This document shows positions 47,577 to 58,000 of a DNA stretch of 64,000 nt, in pieces. Both the position numbers and the translations under genes were made by a program. The notes under the pieces were generated by a model. That model did no database searches, was not told the origin of the DNA, and was given only the letters and a program-made list of their open reading frames with translations. Origin of the DNA: Eubacterium sp. MSJ-21 (GTDB lineage: Bacteria; Bacillota; Clostridia; Lachnospirales; Lachnospiraceae); NCBI RefSeq assembly GCF_018918185.1, contig NZ_JAHLPZ010000001.1, forward strand, positions 62,001 through 126,000. Direction: 5' to 3'. Numbering within the stretch: the stretch's first letter is position 1; every line of letters begins with the position of its first letter.

Positions 47577-49865
47577 ATGAAAAAACAACACTTGATAGCT
47601 ATGGTGATAAGTATGATATTCCTTTTGACAGGGTGTTTGCACAACAACGGAAAGGGAAATATCAGAATTGAAAGCGAAGAGGAGCAGACCGGTATTTTAG
47701 ATGAAGGGACTCTGGATCAGTGCTTGCGTGTCTATCAATCCATTTATGATGATGCCGGCAATGATATAACGGATGTTCAAAAACAAACGCAGGTTGTGCA
47801 GGGGATTGGCGCACTTGGATATGTTGCTATTGATGTGGAAAACAAAGTCGATATGGCATGTGCAGAACAATTGCAGGCGTTTATTCAGAGTAAAAAACAG
47901 ACAAAGGATGCAGACTGTATTATATTTCGTATTGCATTGGATCAGAAGTTTTGGGTATATCGTCTTTTGTCACGTGGGGAAAAAGTGACCATTGAGCAAC
48001 AGTATATACAATATCATAATCAACAAATGGAGATTTCAGATTTGCAGGAGTATGATGCAACGGAGTTTTGTTATACGCAGGAGGGGTATTTGTTTATAGA
48101 AGGGTATTGGGTTTCTGATCAGATGTCGGCGTTGCTTGCGGCACCGGAAGAGGAACATATTGCGTTTCGTGTGGAAGTATTAGATGCGGCGTATAAGGCA
48201 ATGAATGAAGCTTATATAGAACCTATTTCGTATAGTTTGAATAATGTATTTCTTGTAGATTGGGACGCTGAACATTGGGGACAGCTGGATTTCTATGATA
48301 TCTTTGTCAAATTTTATCAGGAATGTTATCAGAAAGAATGTCCATACAAAAGGAGCGAGGATTTGTCGGTTGGAATGGAATATCAGATTCCACAGGATGA
48401 ATTCGAAAATGTAATAAGGATGCATTTCCCAATTGAAGTTGAAACATTGCGCAAACTGCTTCGGTATAATTCGGACACACAAACATATCTTTTTCGGCCA
48501 CGGAGTATGGATGAGATAGATTATGCGGAAATTCCGTATTCCGAGGTTGTCGGTTGTGTGCAAAATGCAGATGGTTCAATGACACTTACAGTAAACGCGG
48601 TTTTTCCTTTGAAAAATACTTCCCGGTTATTTGCACATATGGTAACAGTAAAAAATGAAAATGGTACAATTCATTATTTGCAAAATCGCATAATAAATAA
48701 TTCCGAGGGAGAACATTGGTGGCATAGTGATCGTTATGCGGATGAGGAATGGCAGGAACGGTATGGGATTTCGGATGAAAACAATATATTTCCAAAGCCA
48801 GAAACAGAATTGCTGACGAATGAGGAAAAAGAGCAGATAGATGCATCAATTATGGAGCATGCAGAAAGCATCTGGGATGTGTATGAACACGTAGAACTTG
48901 AAGATGGATTATTTTATACATCGAATATAAAGAATTTTACGGACGAACAGAGAAGTGAGGTGGTAAGCAGACTGGCAAATTCTGGAGTCGTGGCGGTAAC
49001 TGATGGCGAAGATATGAGAAATGGTGATTTGCTAGTCGCATTTTATGAGTCGGTTCAGGAGGGCGTAGATGCAGATGTAACTGTATATAGTGTGTTGGAG
49101 GATGGGCTGCTGACAGGAATTACATTTGTACATCGTAACGGGCAATTACAAACGTATTATGTTGGTGTTCGACCAGATGAAAACAAGAGACCGTCGATGA
49201 TCGGAAGAAATGCATATGATGTCAAATTTATCAATTATACAGAGAAGGGGTATTTTATCTATGCTTACAAATATATTCCTGTACATGCGAGTCTGTGTAA
49301 TTATTGGCGTGTAAAACCACTTTCTGATACGTGTAAGGCATTGACGGAGAAATATGTATCCGGTTTGGATTATCAAAAATATAATTTGCTTTTGATAGAT
49401 TGGAACACAGAGACGGCAAGTGATATTCTGATGGATGGAATTTTTGAGGATTTATATCATATTGCATATGGCGAGCCATATAGGGAATCTACAGATTGCA
49501 TTCCGGGTGACCTGTTTGAACGGATTATGACAACGTATCTTCCGGTTACCATAGAACAGCTCCGAAATGCATATACCTATGATGCGGAAAAACATGTGTA
49601 TTATCAGGATATCGTGTACAATTATCCATATTCACCTTTTGGAGAGGTCGTTGATTATCAATATAATGCAGATGGAACTTTAAGCCTGTATGTAGATGGT
49701 GTCTGGCCAGATAAAAATTCTGATTGTGCATTTGTGAATAAGCTGGTTGTACAGACTTTTTCGGATGGAACATTTCGAATCTTATCCAATCACGTAGAGG
49801 AAAAGGAACTGGAGCTTCCTACGGTTCGTCCCAGAGATGAAGCATCGACAGAATCGCCAATGTGA
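47577..49865 (+). CDS. Large duplicated lipoprotein (DUF6070-like) under BlaI-type control
   Basis: The 762-aa protein begins with a lipoprotein signal peptide ending LLTGC, so it is anchored outside the cytoplasmic membrane. Two related modules are visible: one around 204-370 (LVDWDAEHWG, then VGCVQNADGSMTLTVNAVFP) and one around 595-745 (LIDWNTETAS, then VVDYQYNADGTLSLYVDGVWP). DUF6070 is my recollection for such proteins. No enzyme motif is seen. Its promoter has the blaI operator, and its 3' end overlaps the 3' end of blaR1 by 47 bp. It replaces the beta-lactamase usually found at this position. Confidence 0.75.
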   Translation: MKKQHLIAMVISMIFLLTGCLHNNGKGNIRIESEEEQTGILDEGTLDQCLRVYQSIYDDAGNDITDVQKQTQVVQGIGALGYVAIDVENKVDMACAEQLQAFIQSKKQTKDADCIIFRIALDQKFWVYRLLSRGEKVTIEQQYIQYHNQQMEISDLQEYDATEFCYTQEGYLFIEGYWVSDQMSALLAAPEEEHIAFRVEVLDAAYKAMNEAYIEPISYSLNNVFLVDWDAEHWGQLDFYDIFVKFYQECYQKECPYKRSEDLSVGMEYQIPQDEFENVIRMHFPIEVETLRKLLRYNSDTQTYLFRPRSMDEIDYAEIPYSEVVGCVQNADGSMTLTVNAVFPLKNTSRLFAHMVTVKNENGTIHYLQNRIINNSEGEHWWHSDRYADEEWQERYGISDENNIFPKPETELLTNEEKEQIDASIMEHAESIWDVYEHVELEDGLFYTSNIKNFTDEQRSEVVSRLANSGVVAVTDGEDMRNGDLLVAFYESVQEGVDADVTVYSVLEDGLLTGITFVHRNGQLQTYYVGVRPDENKRPSMIGRNAYDVKFINYTEKGYFIYAYKYIPVHASLCNYWRVKPLSDTCKALTEKYVSGLDYQKYNLLLIDWNTETASDILMDGIFEDLYHIAYGEPYRESTDCIPGDLFERIMTTYLPVTIEQLRNAYTYDAEKHVYYQDIVYNYPYSPFGEVVDYQYNADGTLSLYVDGVWPDKNSDCAFVNKLVVQTFSDGTFRILSNHVEEKELELPTVRPRDEASTESPM

Positions 49866-51612
49866 GTGTAGATGCGGTTTTACCGTTCGCGTAGTCAGAA
49901 GCCTGTATATTGGTTGCAAAGATATAAGTGTTTGTATCTGAAATCACATATCCTATAAACCATCCGTTCGTATCTTTCTCATCTATCCGTCCGGTTCCGG
50001 TTTTCCCATATAGTTTTCCATGTGTAGATGTGGTTATGTAAAGGGAGTCCTTGACGGCATTCATCTGGTCGGTGGAAAAAGAAAGTTCATTTTTATATAG
50101 TCTTGTCAGCAGGAGTACCTGCTCGACTGGAGAAATCTTCAGAGAAGTTTCCATCCCAAATATACTGGATGTATTTTTGGGTGACTGGTTTCCATATTGT
50201 AACAGGTGCAGATAATTGCTTTGCATTTCTGTGCTAAGTCTGGACAGGATTGCGTCGAAGTACCAGTTGACAGAATATTTCATTGCAGAGGAGAGCGTTT
50301 GATCCGCTTCCCAGTTGGAAAAAGGATATGACTCATGATTCCATTTTAGTTTGGAATTATCAATCGTGATGATTTTCTGATCAAGACCAAACAGGGCACA
50401 GTACGGTTTATAGGTGGAATTAGGAGCAATACGTGTGACTGCCTGATCCAGATTGTATATGCTCCATGTGTCTTCGGCAATATCATACAAAACAAAACTT
50501 CCAGAGTACGACTGATACTGATCAGATAAATCAAGTGAAGTTATGGAGACCGATTTTGTATCCCACTGGTAATGGAGTGAGTCAGAAGCATGAACGGACA
50601 GCCGGGGAGTACCACACAGGATTACGAGAAGTGACAGCAGAAAGGATAAAATGCTGCGTAGTTTCTTCTGAATAGTCAGAGGCTGGTGCTGTTTGATGTT
50701 CAAAATCCGACGCTTCATTTGCTTGGCATTTTCACTCAAATTATTTAGCAGGGAAAGGGGCGTGTTAGTTTGCTTATCAACAAAATGGAGCAGGGTTACG
50801 CCATATGAAATCTGTTCGTTCGCACCAAGTAACCGTAAGACGGAGGTGTCACAAGCAAGTTCACGCTCCGTATAAAATTCCTTTGTGATAAGCCAAATGA
50901 GTGGATGAAACCAATATAAGATTCGTATGATATTCATACAGTAATTGAAAATGGCATCTTTATAATAACAGTGCATAAGCTCGTGCAATAATATATATCG
51001 GATTTCTTGTTCTTCAAAGTTGGAGATGTGGTGTAATGGCAGAAAGATGGCAGGACGTAGAATTCCTGTGGAGACAGGTGTGTCGATTATGGATGAAGAA
51101 TACAGTGGGATGGATTTGCGAAGCTGTAATTCGGAAAGACATGTCATATAGATGGCGTGTATGCGTTTGTCCTGCATAAGGTTTGCCGTGCGGCGCATAT
51201 GGTGCAGTAATACAAGGGAACGCACAAAAGAAAATAGCATAACGAATATGCCGATTCCCCAGATCACACAAAAAATGGTAGAAATATAGGCTGGAAACTG
51301 TGTACGCATGGAGATTGCGTAATCATAGATTTGATTTGTGGATGAGGATGTATATTTCGAAGTATTTGTGGTATGGACTGCGAGGCTAAAATGTGCAAGA
51401 GGGTGGAACAGATCCCGCATTTTCGTTGATAATGTAGAAAATGAAACTGGCAGAAACGGAACAAGCAGTGAAATCGTAAATGGAATCCAAAGATTAAACT
51501 GCATGCGGGGAGTGAGACAATGTTTAAATATTCTCTTCATACATAAAAGTATAAGTACGAAAAGACCGATTGTTATATTGCATAATATGAAGTGAATAAA
51601 AAAATTATCCAT
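49819..51612 (-). CDS. blaR1: BlaR1/MecR1-type beta-lactam sensor-transducer
   Basis: The 597-aa membrane protein has an M56 zinc metalloprotease domain with HELMH (210-214) and the downstream ERELACD glutamate, several membrane helices, and an extracellular penicillin-binding domain. Active Ser399 sits in STYK, with SVN at 447-449 and KTG at 537-539. Beta-lactam acylation of Ser399 outside activates the protease inside, leading to loss of BlaI. All key residues are intact. The gene lies 5 bp after blaI. Confidence 0.92.
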   Translation of the reverse strand: MDNFFIHFILCNITIGLFVLILLCMKRIFKHCLTPRMQFNLWIPFTISLLVPFLPVSFSTLSTKMRDLFHPLAHFSLAVHTTNTSKYTSSSTNQIYDYAISMRTQFPAYISTIFCVIWGIGIFVMLFSFVRSLVLLHHMRRTANLMQDKRIHAIYMTCLSELQLRKSIPLYSSSIIDTPVSTGILRPAIFLPLHHISNFEEQEIRYILLHELMHCYYKDAIFNYCMNIIRILYWFHPLIWLITKEFYTERELACDTSVLRLLGANEQISYGVTLLHFVDKQTNTPLSLLNNLSENAKQMKRRILNIKQHQPLTIQKKLRSILSFLLSLLVILCGTPRLSVHASDSLHYQWDTKSVSITSLDLSDQYQSYSGSFVLYDIAEDTWSIYNLDQAVTRIAPNSTYKPYCALFGLDQKIITIDNSKLKWNHESYPFSNWEADQTLSSAMKYSVNWYFDAILSRLSTEMQSNYLHLLQYGNQSPKNTSSIFGMETSLKISPVEQVLLLTRLYKNELSFSTDQMNAVKDSLYITTSTHGKLYGKTGTGRIDEKDTNGWFIGYVISDTNTYIFATNIQASDYANGKTASTLTLAILSMLHLWDEP

Positions 51613-51617
51613 AGAGA

Positions 51618-51995
51618 TTACTCCTTGTTTTCTTGTTCCAGTAGTGATTTCAGTTCATCAATTTCTGCCTTTGATAAATTTCGATGATCCAAAAAGGTTG
51701 AGACCATAGAGGTAAGGTTCCCGTTGAAAAATTTGTCTAAAAAAGACTTGCTTTGCTGACTGACATAGTCCTCTTCCTTTAACAGTGGCGTATAAACAAA
51801 GACACGTCCCTGCTTCTCATAAGTAATAATATTTTTTGTTGCCAGCCGTTTAATTAAGGTCTGGATTGTACGTGGATTCCAGTTGGTTGTCTGCAATAGC
51901 TGTTCTGTAATCTCATTTGTGCTGATTGGATAATTATGCCATATTATTTGCATAATTTCGTATTCTGCTTCTGTAATCTGTGGCATTTTTTTCAT
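51618..51995 (-). CDS. blaI: BlaI/MecI/CopY family repressor
   Basis: The 125-aa product has the penicillinase-repressor winged helix: TEAEYEIMQIIWHNYPISTNEITEQLLQTTNWNPRTIQTLIKRLATKNIITYEKQGRVFVYTP region with the usual wing. A C-terminal dimerisation region contains FLDKFFNGNLTSMVSTFL, the region normally cleaved on induction. ATG 51995 follows AGGAG. It has a consensus promoter and a TACAAATGTA operator upstream. Confidence 0.93.
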   Translation of the reverse strand: MKKMPQITEAEYEIMQIIWHNYPISTNEITEQLLQTTNWNPRTIQTLIKRLATKNIITYEKQGRVFVYTPLLKEEDYVSQQSKSFLDKFFNGNLTSMVSTFLDHRNLSKAEIDELKSLLEQENKE

Positions 51996-52014
51996 GCTAA
52001 AAACTCCTAAATCC

Positions 52015-52086
52015 TACAAATGTAATAATATAGTTATTATAATGAAGAGGGTAAATCTTGTCAATTTTTCTTTTATTTTATATACT
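52015..52086. promoter_or_regulatory. Back-to-back blaI and GNAT promoters with overlapping -35 boxes
   Basis: On the minus strand: TTGACA (52064-52059), 17 bp, TATAAT (52041-52036), then the TACAAATGTA operator (52015-52024). On the plus strand: TTGTCA (52058-52063), 17 bp, TATACT (52081-52086). The two -35 hexamers share five bases, so polymerase may occupy only one promoter at a time. Confidence 0.8.
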
Positions 52087-52129
52087 TGGATGATCGGGAA
52101 TGTAGCTTCTGTCATAAGGAGGAAAAACA

Positions 52130-52672
52130 ATGATTGAAATACGCGAAGCGAAAGAGGCAGATGCAGCCGGGCTGCTTGCTATATATGCGCCATATGTGGA
52201 ACATACCGCGATTACATTTGAGTACGAAGTGCCGACGCTGGAGGAATTTACAGAGAGGATCCGGCAGACGAAAACAAAGTATCCATATCTTGTTGCCGAG
52301 CAGGATGGGAAGCTGCTTGGGTATGCGTACGCCGGACAGTTTCATGCCAGAGAAGCGTATGCATGGGCAGTGGAGACGTCTATCTATGTAGATGAAAGCT
52401 GCAAGCATATGGGAATCGGTGGAATGCTGCATGCGGCATTGGAAGAAGCATTGAAAGAACAGGGATTTTTGAACATGAACGCCTGTATCGCCTATGCCCC
52501 GAACGAGGACGAATACCTGACGAACAACAGCGTGGAGTTCCATGCGCATCTTGGCTATCGCATGGTCGGACGGTTCTATCAATGCGGGTATAAGTTTGGA
52601 CGCTGGTATGATATGGTCTGGATGGAGAAGCTGATCGGAGAGCATGGAGCGAATCCGAAAAGACCATTTTAA
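52130..52672 (+). CDS. GNAT N-acetyltransferase, PAT-like
   Basis: The 180-aa product has the phosphinothricin-acetyltransferase-like GNAT layout: IREAKEADAAGLLAIYAPYVEHTAITFEYE at the N-terminus, VETSIYVDESCKHMGIGGMLH with the acetyl-CoA loop, and a C-terminal FHAHLGYRMVGRFYQCGYKFGRWYDMVWMEK. Such enzymes acetylate amines such as methionine sulfoximine or related amino acids. AAGGAGG precedes ATG 52130. It is divergent from blaI, sharing the promoter region. Confidence 0.88.
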   Translation: MIEIREAKEADAAGLLAIYAPYVEHTAITFEYEVPTLEEFTERIRQTKTKYPYLVAEQDGKLLGYAYAGQFHAREAYAWAVETSIYVDESCKHMGIGGMLHAALEEALKEQGFLNMNACIAYAPNEDEYLTNNSVEFHAHLGYRMVGRFYQCGYKFGRWYDMVWMEKLIGEHGANPKRPF

Positions 52673-52683
52673 TAAAATGTGAA

Positions 52684-52779
52684 TTGACATAGCCGTACGG
52701 CTTATATTATACTAACAACAGTAAAATTAAGTCGAACGGCTTATTTTTATAGATGAATTTTTAAATTATGCCGTACGGC
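52684..52779 (+). promoter_or_regulatory. hipBA promoter with three palindromic operators
   Basis: TTGACA (52684-52689), 18 bp, TATACT (52708-52713). GCCGTACGGC is found at 52692-52701 between -35 and -10 and at 52770-52779 near the ribosome-binding site; a degenerate copy GTCGAACGGC is at 52731-52740. These are likely HipB sites. Confidence 0.8.
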
Positions 52780-52796
52780 GAAGAGGAATGGTAAAT

Positions 52797-53009
52797 ATGA
52801 AGATAAGAAGTGTAGAAGAATTAGGAGAAGCAATTCGTACGCGAAGAAAAGAACTGCATTATACGCAGGCGTTTCTTGCGGAATTTACAGGGTTCAGTGT
52901 CAGCTTTATTTCAGATGTTGAACGTGGGAAAGCGACGGCGGAGATAGGAAAGACATTACAGCTTCTGATGATATTGGGATTGGATCTGTCGGTGGAAAGG
53001 AGAGCATGA
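52797..53009 (+). CDS. hipB: HipB-like antitoxin/repressor (XRE family)
   Basis: The 70-aa product is a compact HTH: VEELGEAIRTRRKELHYTQAFLAEFTGFSVSFISDVERGKATAEIGKTLQLLMILGLDL, a typical HipB domain without a long C-terminal tail. ATG 52797 has AAGAGG 10 nt upstream and is preferred over ATG 52788. It precedes hipA by one base and should repress the operon through the GCCGTACGGC sites while neutralising HipA. Confidence 0.88.
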   Translation: MKIRSVEELGEAIRTRRKELHYTQAFLAEFTGFSVSFISDVERGKATAEIGKTLQLLMILGLDLSVERRA

Positions 53010-53010
53010 G

Positions 53011-54294
53011 TTGCGGAAATTAGAGGTATACATAGAAGAAGATGGGGATTTTGTGCTGGCTGGACAGATACAGGGTGAAACTTGGGAAGATGCAAGATTT
53101 ATATATGAGAAGTCTTATCTGGAAAATCAAAGTCATCAACCGATTTCAATTAGTTTGCCCTTTCAGGAAGATGTTTTTTCGCCCTTTGAGACACGATGCT
53201 ATTTTGAAGGGTTACTGCCAGAAGGATATACGAGAAGGTGTGTGGCAGGATGGATGCATGTTGCAGAGGAAGATTATTTGTCTGTGCTTGCGGGACTTGG
53301 AAATGAGTGTCTGGGTGCTGTTCGGATTTGTGAGCTGGGGGCAGGTGGATGTAGTCCGTCGTATAAAAAAATATCAAGGGAAGAATTGCTGGAATTTGCC
53401 AAAGAAGGGGCTTCAAAATCAGCCCAGTTTCTGGCAAAGGCACATCTATCATTGACTGGTGCGTCCGGAAAAACAGGTTTATATTATGATAACAAAGATG
53501 GATGGTATATGCCGTTTGGGACGGCACCAAGTACACATATTGTAAAGCAAAGCCATGTTCGGCTGAGCGGAATCGTTGCAAATGAACAACTATGTCTGCG
53601 TACAGCAAAGATATTGGGAATAGATGTACCGGAAAGTTTCATTATATCAGTTGGAACAGGAGAGCATATATTGTTTGCGACAAAACGTTTTGACCGGCTG
53701 ATGCAGGAAGATAGCCGGGTGATAGATGGTAAAAAAGTTCCGTTCCGGTTGCAACAGGAAGATTTTGCACAGGCACTCGGTGTTCCGGCTTCTCAGAAAT
53801 ATGAGAAGATAGGGGACTCGTATTTAAAGCGTGTGTTTGCATTATTAAGGCAGTATTCAGACAATCCGGTGGAAGATCAATTAAAATTATGGGATATATG
53901 TATCTTTAATTATTTAATTGGAAACACGGACAATCATATTAAGAATATTGGATTACTGTATGGTAAGGATCGAAGGACAATCCGGCTTGCTCCGGCATAT
54001 GACATTGTCTCAACGATGATTTACGAAGAGAGTACAGAACAAATGGCAATGGCAATTGATGGAGAACTGGATATCCGCAAGATTACAAAAGAATCATTTC
54101 GCGCAGAGGCAAGGCATATTGGACTCGGAGAGAGAATCGCAATGCGGAGGTTTGAGCAAATGCAGAACTCTTTTGAACGTGCACTTGCACAGGCGAAGGA
54201 AGAAATACAGGATGAGGGATATCCGGGCGTTGCGGGTATCTATGAGAAGATTTTGCGGAAAACCCAACCAAATCACCACTTAAATCATCTATAA
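53011..54294 (+). CDS. hipA: HipA-like Ser/Thr kinase toxin
   Basis: The 427-aa product has the Couple_hipA N-terminal domain (VYIEEDGDFVLAGQIQGETWEDARFIYEKSYL, then FETRCYFEGLLPEG) and the HipA kinase C-terminal domain: Gly-rich SLTGASGKTGLYY, IVKQSH with an ATP-binding Lys, and catalytic Asp307 in NTDNHIKN, followed by LAPAYDIVS. HipA kinases phosphorylate targets such as aminoacyl-tRNA synthetases and cause growth arrest. The catalytic residues are intact. The TTG start is 1 bp after the hipB stop, so they are translationally coupled. Confidence 0.92.
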   Translation: MRKLEVYIEEDGDFVLAGQIQGETWEDARFIYEKSYLENQSHQPISISLPFQEDVFSPFETRCYFEGLLPEGYTRRCVAGWMHVAEEDYLSVLAGLGNECLGAVRICELGAGGCSPSYKKISREELLEFAKEGASKSAQFLAKAHLSLTGASGKTGLYYDNKDGWYMPFGTAPSTHIVKQSHVRLSGIVANEQLCLRTAKILGIDVPESFIISVGTGEHILFATKRFDRLMQEDSRVIDGKKVPFRLQQEDFAQALGVPASQKYEKIGDSYLKRVFALLRQYSDNPVEDQLKLWDICIFNYLIGNTDNHIKNIGLLYGKDRRTIRLAPAYDIVSTMIYEESTEQMAMAIDGELDIRKITKESFRAEARHIGLGERIAMRRFEQMQNSFERALAQAKEEIQDEGYPGVAGIYEKILRKTQPNHHLNHL

Positions 54295-54340
54295 GATGAA
54301 GGGATGTACAAAACTTATAGGCGAGAAAGGAAACATACAT

Positions 54341-54836
54341 ATGGAAAATATTCCGAATCAGGAAGAAGTCGAATATCCGATCAAGGAAGATCTCTGGAAC
54401 ACGGAGAGCAATGTTGTACGCTACACAGTGAAAAATAATCTACATAAGCAGATTTTTTATGAGTTCCGTTTCTTGAGCGCAAATGGAGAATGGATAGATG
54501 ATGACCGGGAGACGGAGACGACATGGTATCTGGATGCTGACGATGAGATGACAATATGCATGAACAATCCCAATCGGTGGATTGGGAGCACGGGAAGGGA
54601 TTCGCTCACATGGGCGAAGACAGAGCTGTATGTGTGGATGATGAATGACGCGGGCGTTGCAGAACAGCTTGACATTTGACGTGACATTCAAGGTGTATGA
54701 TTACACGGAAAGCTATGGGGAATATATCAACGATAATGTGTATGGCGTCTCCCATAATAATTCAATAAAAGAGATTTTAAATCCAACCATGAAGCAGTAC
54801 GACGCGCAGATTGTGATGAGAGATATAAATGATTAG
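54341..54836 (+). pseudogene. Frameshifted gene for an uncharacterised acidic protein
   Basis: The first frame from ATG 54341 (AAAGGA upstream) gives MENIPNQEEVEYPIKEDLW and continues to a stop at 54679. From about 54665 a +1 frame continues coherently as LTFDVTFKVYDYTESYGEYINDNVYG to 54836. A single-base change near the CTTGACATTTGAC stretch would restore one ~165-aa protein. The beta-rich acidic sequence matches no family I recognise. Programmed frameshifting cannot be excluded, but no slippery heptamer is obvious. Confidence 0.65.
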
Positions 54837-54968
54837 AAAGGCGGTTCCAGCAACGCCTGACGGTAAGAAAAATTGCGTATTATTTCAATTCAAAAGTCTA
54901 TTAAAGAACAAAAAATTGAGTTTAATACAATACCAAGATGAAATGCATCAACTTAAAATTGAATTTGT

Positions 54969-54998
54969 TTGACATACATTTGATGATTATGGTAAAGT
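54969..54998 (+). promoter_or_regulatory. Promoter of the surface-protein gene
   Basis: TTGACA (54969-54974), 18 bp, TAAAGT (54993-54998). The stretch TTGACATACATTTGATG closely matches TTGACATATATTTGGTG at 59084-59100. Confidence 0.6.
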
Positions 54999-55045
54999 CT
55001 ACCATAAGAAACTAGAGTTTGTTGTATGCGGGAGAGGTACAATCT

Positions 55046-58000
55046 ATGGAGAAACGAATTCGGGCGTTAAAAGCGATTATATTAGTGGTTGTGATGATTG
55101 TAGAATTGTTTGGCGTGGATGCCGTGCGTGTAGTTGCAGAAACAATTAATGTTACGGGGGATACGACGATTTCAACGGAAGACAATCGTGACTATGCTGT
55201 GACTGATTGCACGCTGACTGTTTCATCTACCGGAAATATCACCGGAACGGTGTGTGGATCTGGTGGAAAAATTGTCAATCAGGGATCCATCAGTAAAATT
55301 GAAGGAAACATAGAAGTTGATAATCGGGCGGGAGCCACCATCCAGGATCTTCAAAGTTCAGTCGGCATTACAAATGCCGGGCATATTATATCCGCGACAT
55401 ATAGTTCGACATCCATTTTGAAAAATAATGGAACGATAGATACCCTGACGGTTCGAAATCCTGGATATCCTGGCAGCGCTGCGACAGTCAACATGAATGC
55501 AGGAACGATTCCTTCTTTGAATGTAATGAATGATTCTGGGGAGAATCCGGTCATTAACTATGCAGGAGGAATGATTACATCTCTGACCGCCGAAGGAACG
55601 AATGGTGCAAATCTTGTCGTATCCGGAAACCATGAGATAAGTCAGCTAAAGGGCACCGTAAATGTATCGGGCAGCGGTATGCTTACGGTATTAGGGACAT
55701 TACAGCTGGAAAAAAGCTACATAGGAGAAAAACTGGGGGTTACAAAGGATACAGCTTTAACTGTAAAGGATGGAAATACCGTACAGGTAAATTATAAGGA
55801 TCATGTGTATAGTATTTCGTCTGCAACAGAACAGAAAATCACGGATCTTGCAGGTAATACTGTGAGTGCTGTGATGGATGATGCAGCTGCAGCTACCATG
55901 ACGGTAGAGACTCCATTTACATCAGAAACATATATGTATGGCGAGCAGGCTGTGGCAGTATATCTGGCAAAGGATGATTATTATTTTCCGGAAGATTATC
56001 AGGCGACGGTAACTGGTGGAAGCGGAACACTGGATATAACACGGGTAAATGCGAAGGAAATAAAACTTGCATATACTTTTGCGGATGAAAAAAAGAATAT
56101 TCAGATTTCACTGCCTGCAGCAAATGCACGGGGAACACAGGATGCTCCTGCCGGACTTGACGGTGGGGTGAAGAAGGTAACCGGTGTAACAGAAGATATG
56201 GAATATGCTGTAAGCGAAACATCTGATACATGGACGCAGGTAACAGGAATAACGGATAGTGGAACGTTAGCTATGGAGCCTGGCACCTGGTATTTTCGTT
56301 ATAAAGAAACAGATGAGAAGAAGGTCAGTGCAGCGACAAAGGTTATAGTGAAAGGGGAAGGCGTTGCAAGCGTCGAACAAGGTGATGTGAATTATGGTAC
56401 AAAGCCAGATCCAAAAGCTGAAACATCGACCAACACAGAAAAGACTGCTGTGATTGAGTATAAGGAAGCGTCATCCGATGATACTGCATATAGTCAGACA
56501 GTTCCAACTGCAGTCGGAAACTATACAGTCCGGGCGACCTTTGCAGAGACAGAGGCGTATGGGGAAGCTGTTGCCACGACAGATTTTTCAATCAAGTATC
56601 TGGAAACACCGGAACCGCCATATACTCTGGTTGGAACAAAAGGAGAAAATGCGTATTATACTTCTGAAGTGACAGTTATTCCGGCAGACGGATATCAGAT
56701 ATCCAAAACTCTGGATGGTACATATCAGGATACACTTGTTATAAAAGAAACTATGGCAGCATCGGATATTTACCTTATGAAAAAAAGTACTGGGGAGAAG
56801 ACGGGTGCAGTCGTACTTGAAGCAATCAATATCGATACAGCAGATCCGATATTGAATGTGACGAATGGTGAGACATACAAAGTAAAATCCAAGGAATTAG
56901 AAATTACAGATGCGAACCTGTCCTCTGTGACAATCAATGGAGCTGCTCAATCTGTAAGCGGACAAAGCTTCAAAATGAATCTCGAAGAGTCTTCGGATGC
57001 GTATGTGATTATTGTAAAAGATAAGGCTGGACGCAGTGTGGAAGCAACCATCTACGTAAAGCGGGATGCACAGATAGCACCAGCTGGACTGACCGGAGGA
57101 ATCGAGAAAGTAACCGGAGTGACAACCGCTATGGAATATGCCCCAAATAAGGATGCGGCAGATTGGACAGCTGTGACGGGAATCACAGACGGAGGAACGA
57201 TTACACTTGCGAAAGGTACCTGGTACTTTCGGTATAAGGAGACAGATACGAAGCAGGCAAGCCCAGCAGTTAAGGTAATTGTTGAAGAAAAACAGAAAGA
57301 GCCGGAGAAAGAGCCGGAAAAAGAAAAACTGACGGGAAGCGGTAACGTAGCTGCAGTCGATGTTTATTATGGAAAAACACCGTATGTACAGATTTCTTCC
57401 GAAACAAATGATACAGGAAAAGCAGTTATCGTTTACAAGGAAAAAACAAAACCGGATACTGCATACACTTCTGAGGTACCTGTCCAAGTCGGTACATATA
57501 CAGTGAGAGTTACACTTCCGGAGAATGATACATACAAAGAAGTCGTTGTGGCAACAGAATTTAAAATCTCATATGCGCCGGCACCGGCACTCGCATATAC
57601 GCTGGAAGGAACAAAGGGAGAAAATGGATATTACACGTCGGATGTAATTATCCGGCCTGCACAGGGGTATACGATTGCAAGAACATTGAATGGTACGTAT
57701 GAACAGATGCTACGGGTAGAAAAAAACCAGCCGACATCGCAGATATACCTGAAGAATGCAGTTGGTGAGATGACAGATGCAATATCCATAGATGCAATCA
57801 AGATCAAACAAGGCGCGCCAATCGTAAATCTGGAACATGGAAAAACATATTATGGAGAGTCTCAGAAGCTCGTGATTCAGGATGACTATTTGAGTCAGGT
57901 ATATGTAAATGGAGTATTACAGAAATTAGATGGAACAGAATTTGTTCTGCAGCTTGCTTCCAATAATGGAAAGAAAAAATATGAGATTACAGCAGTTGAT

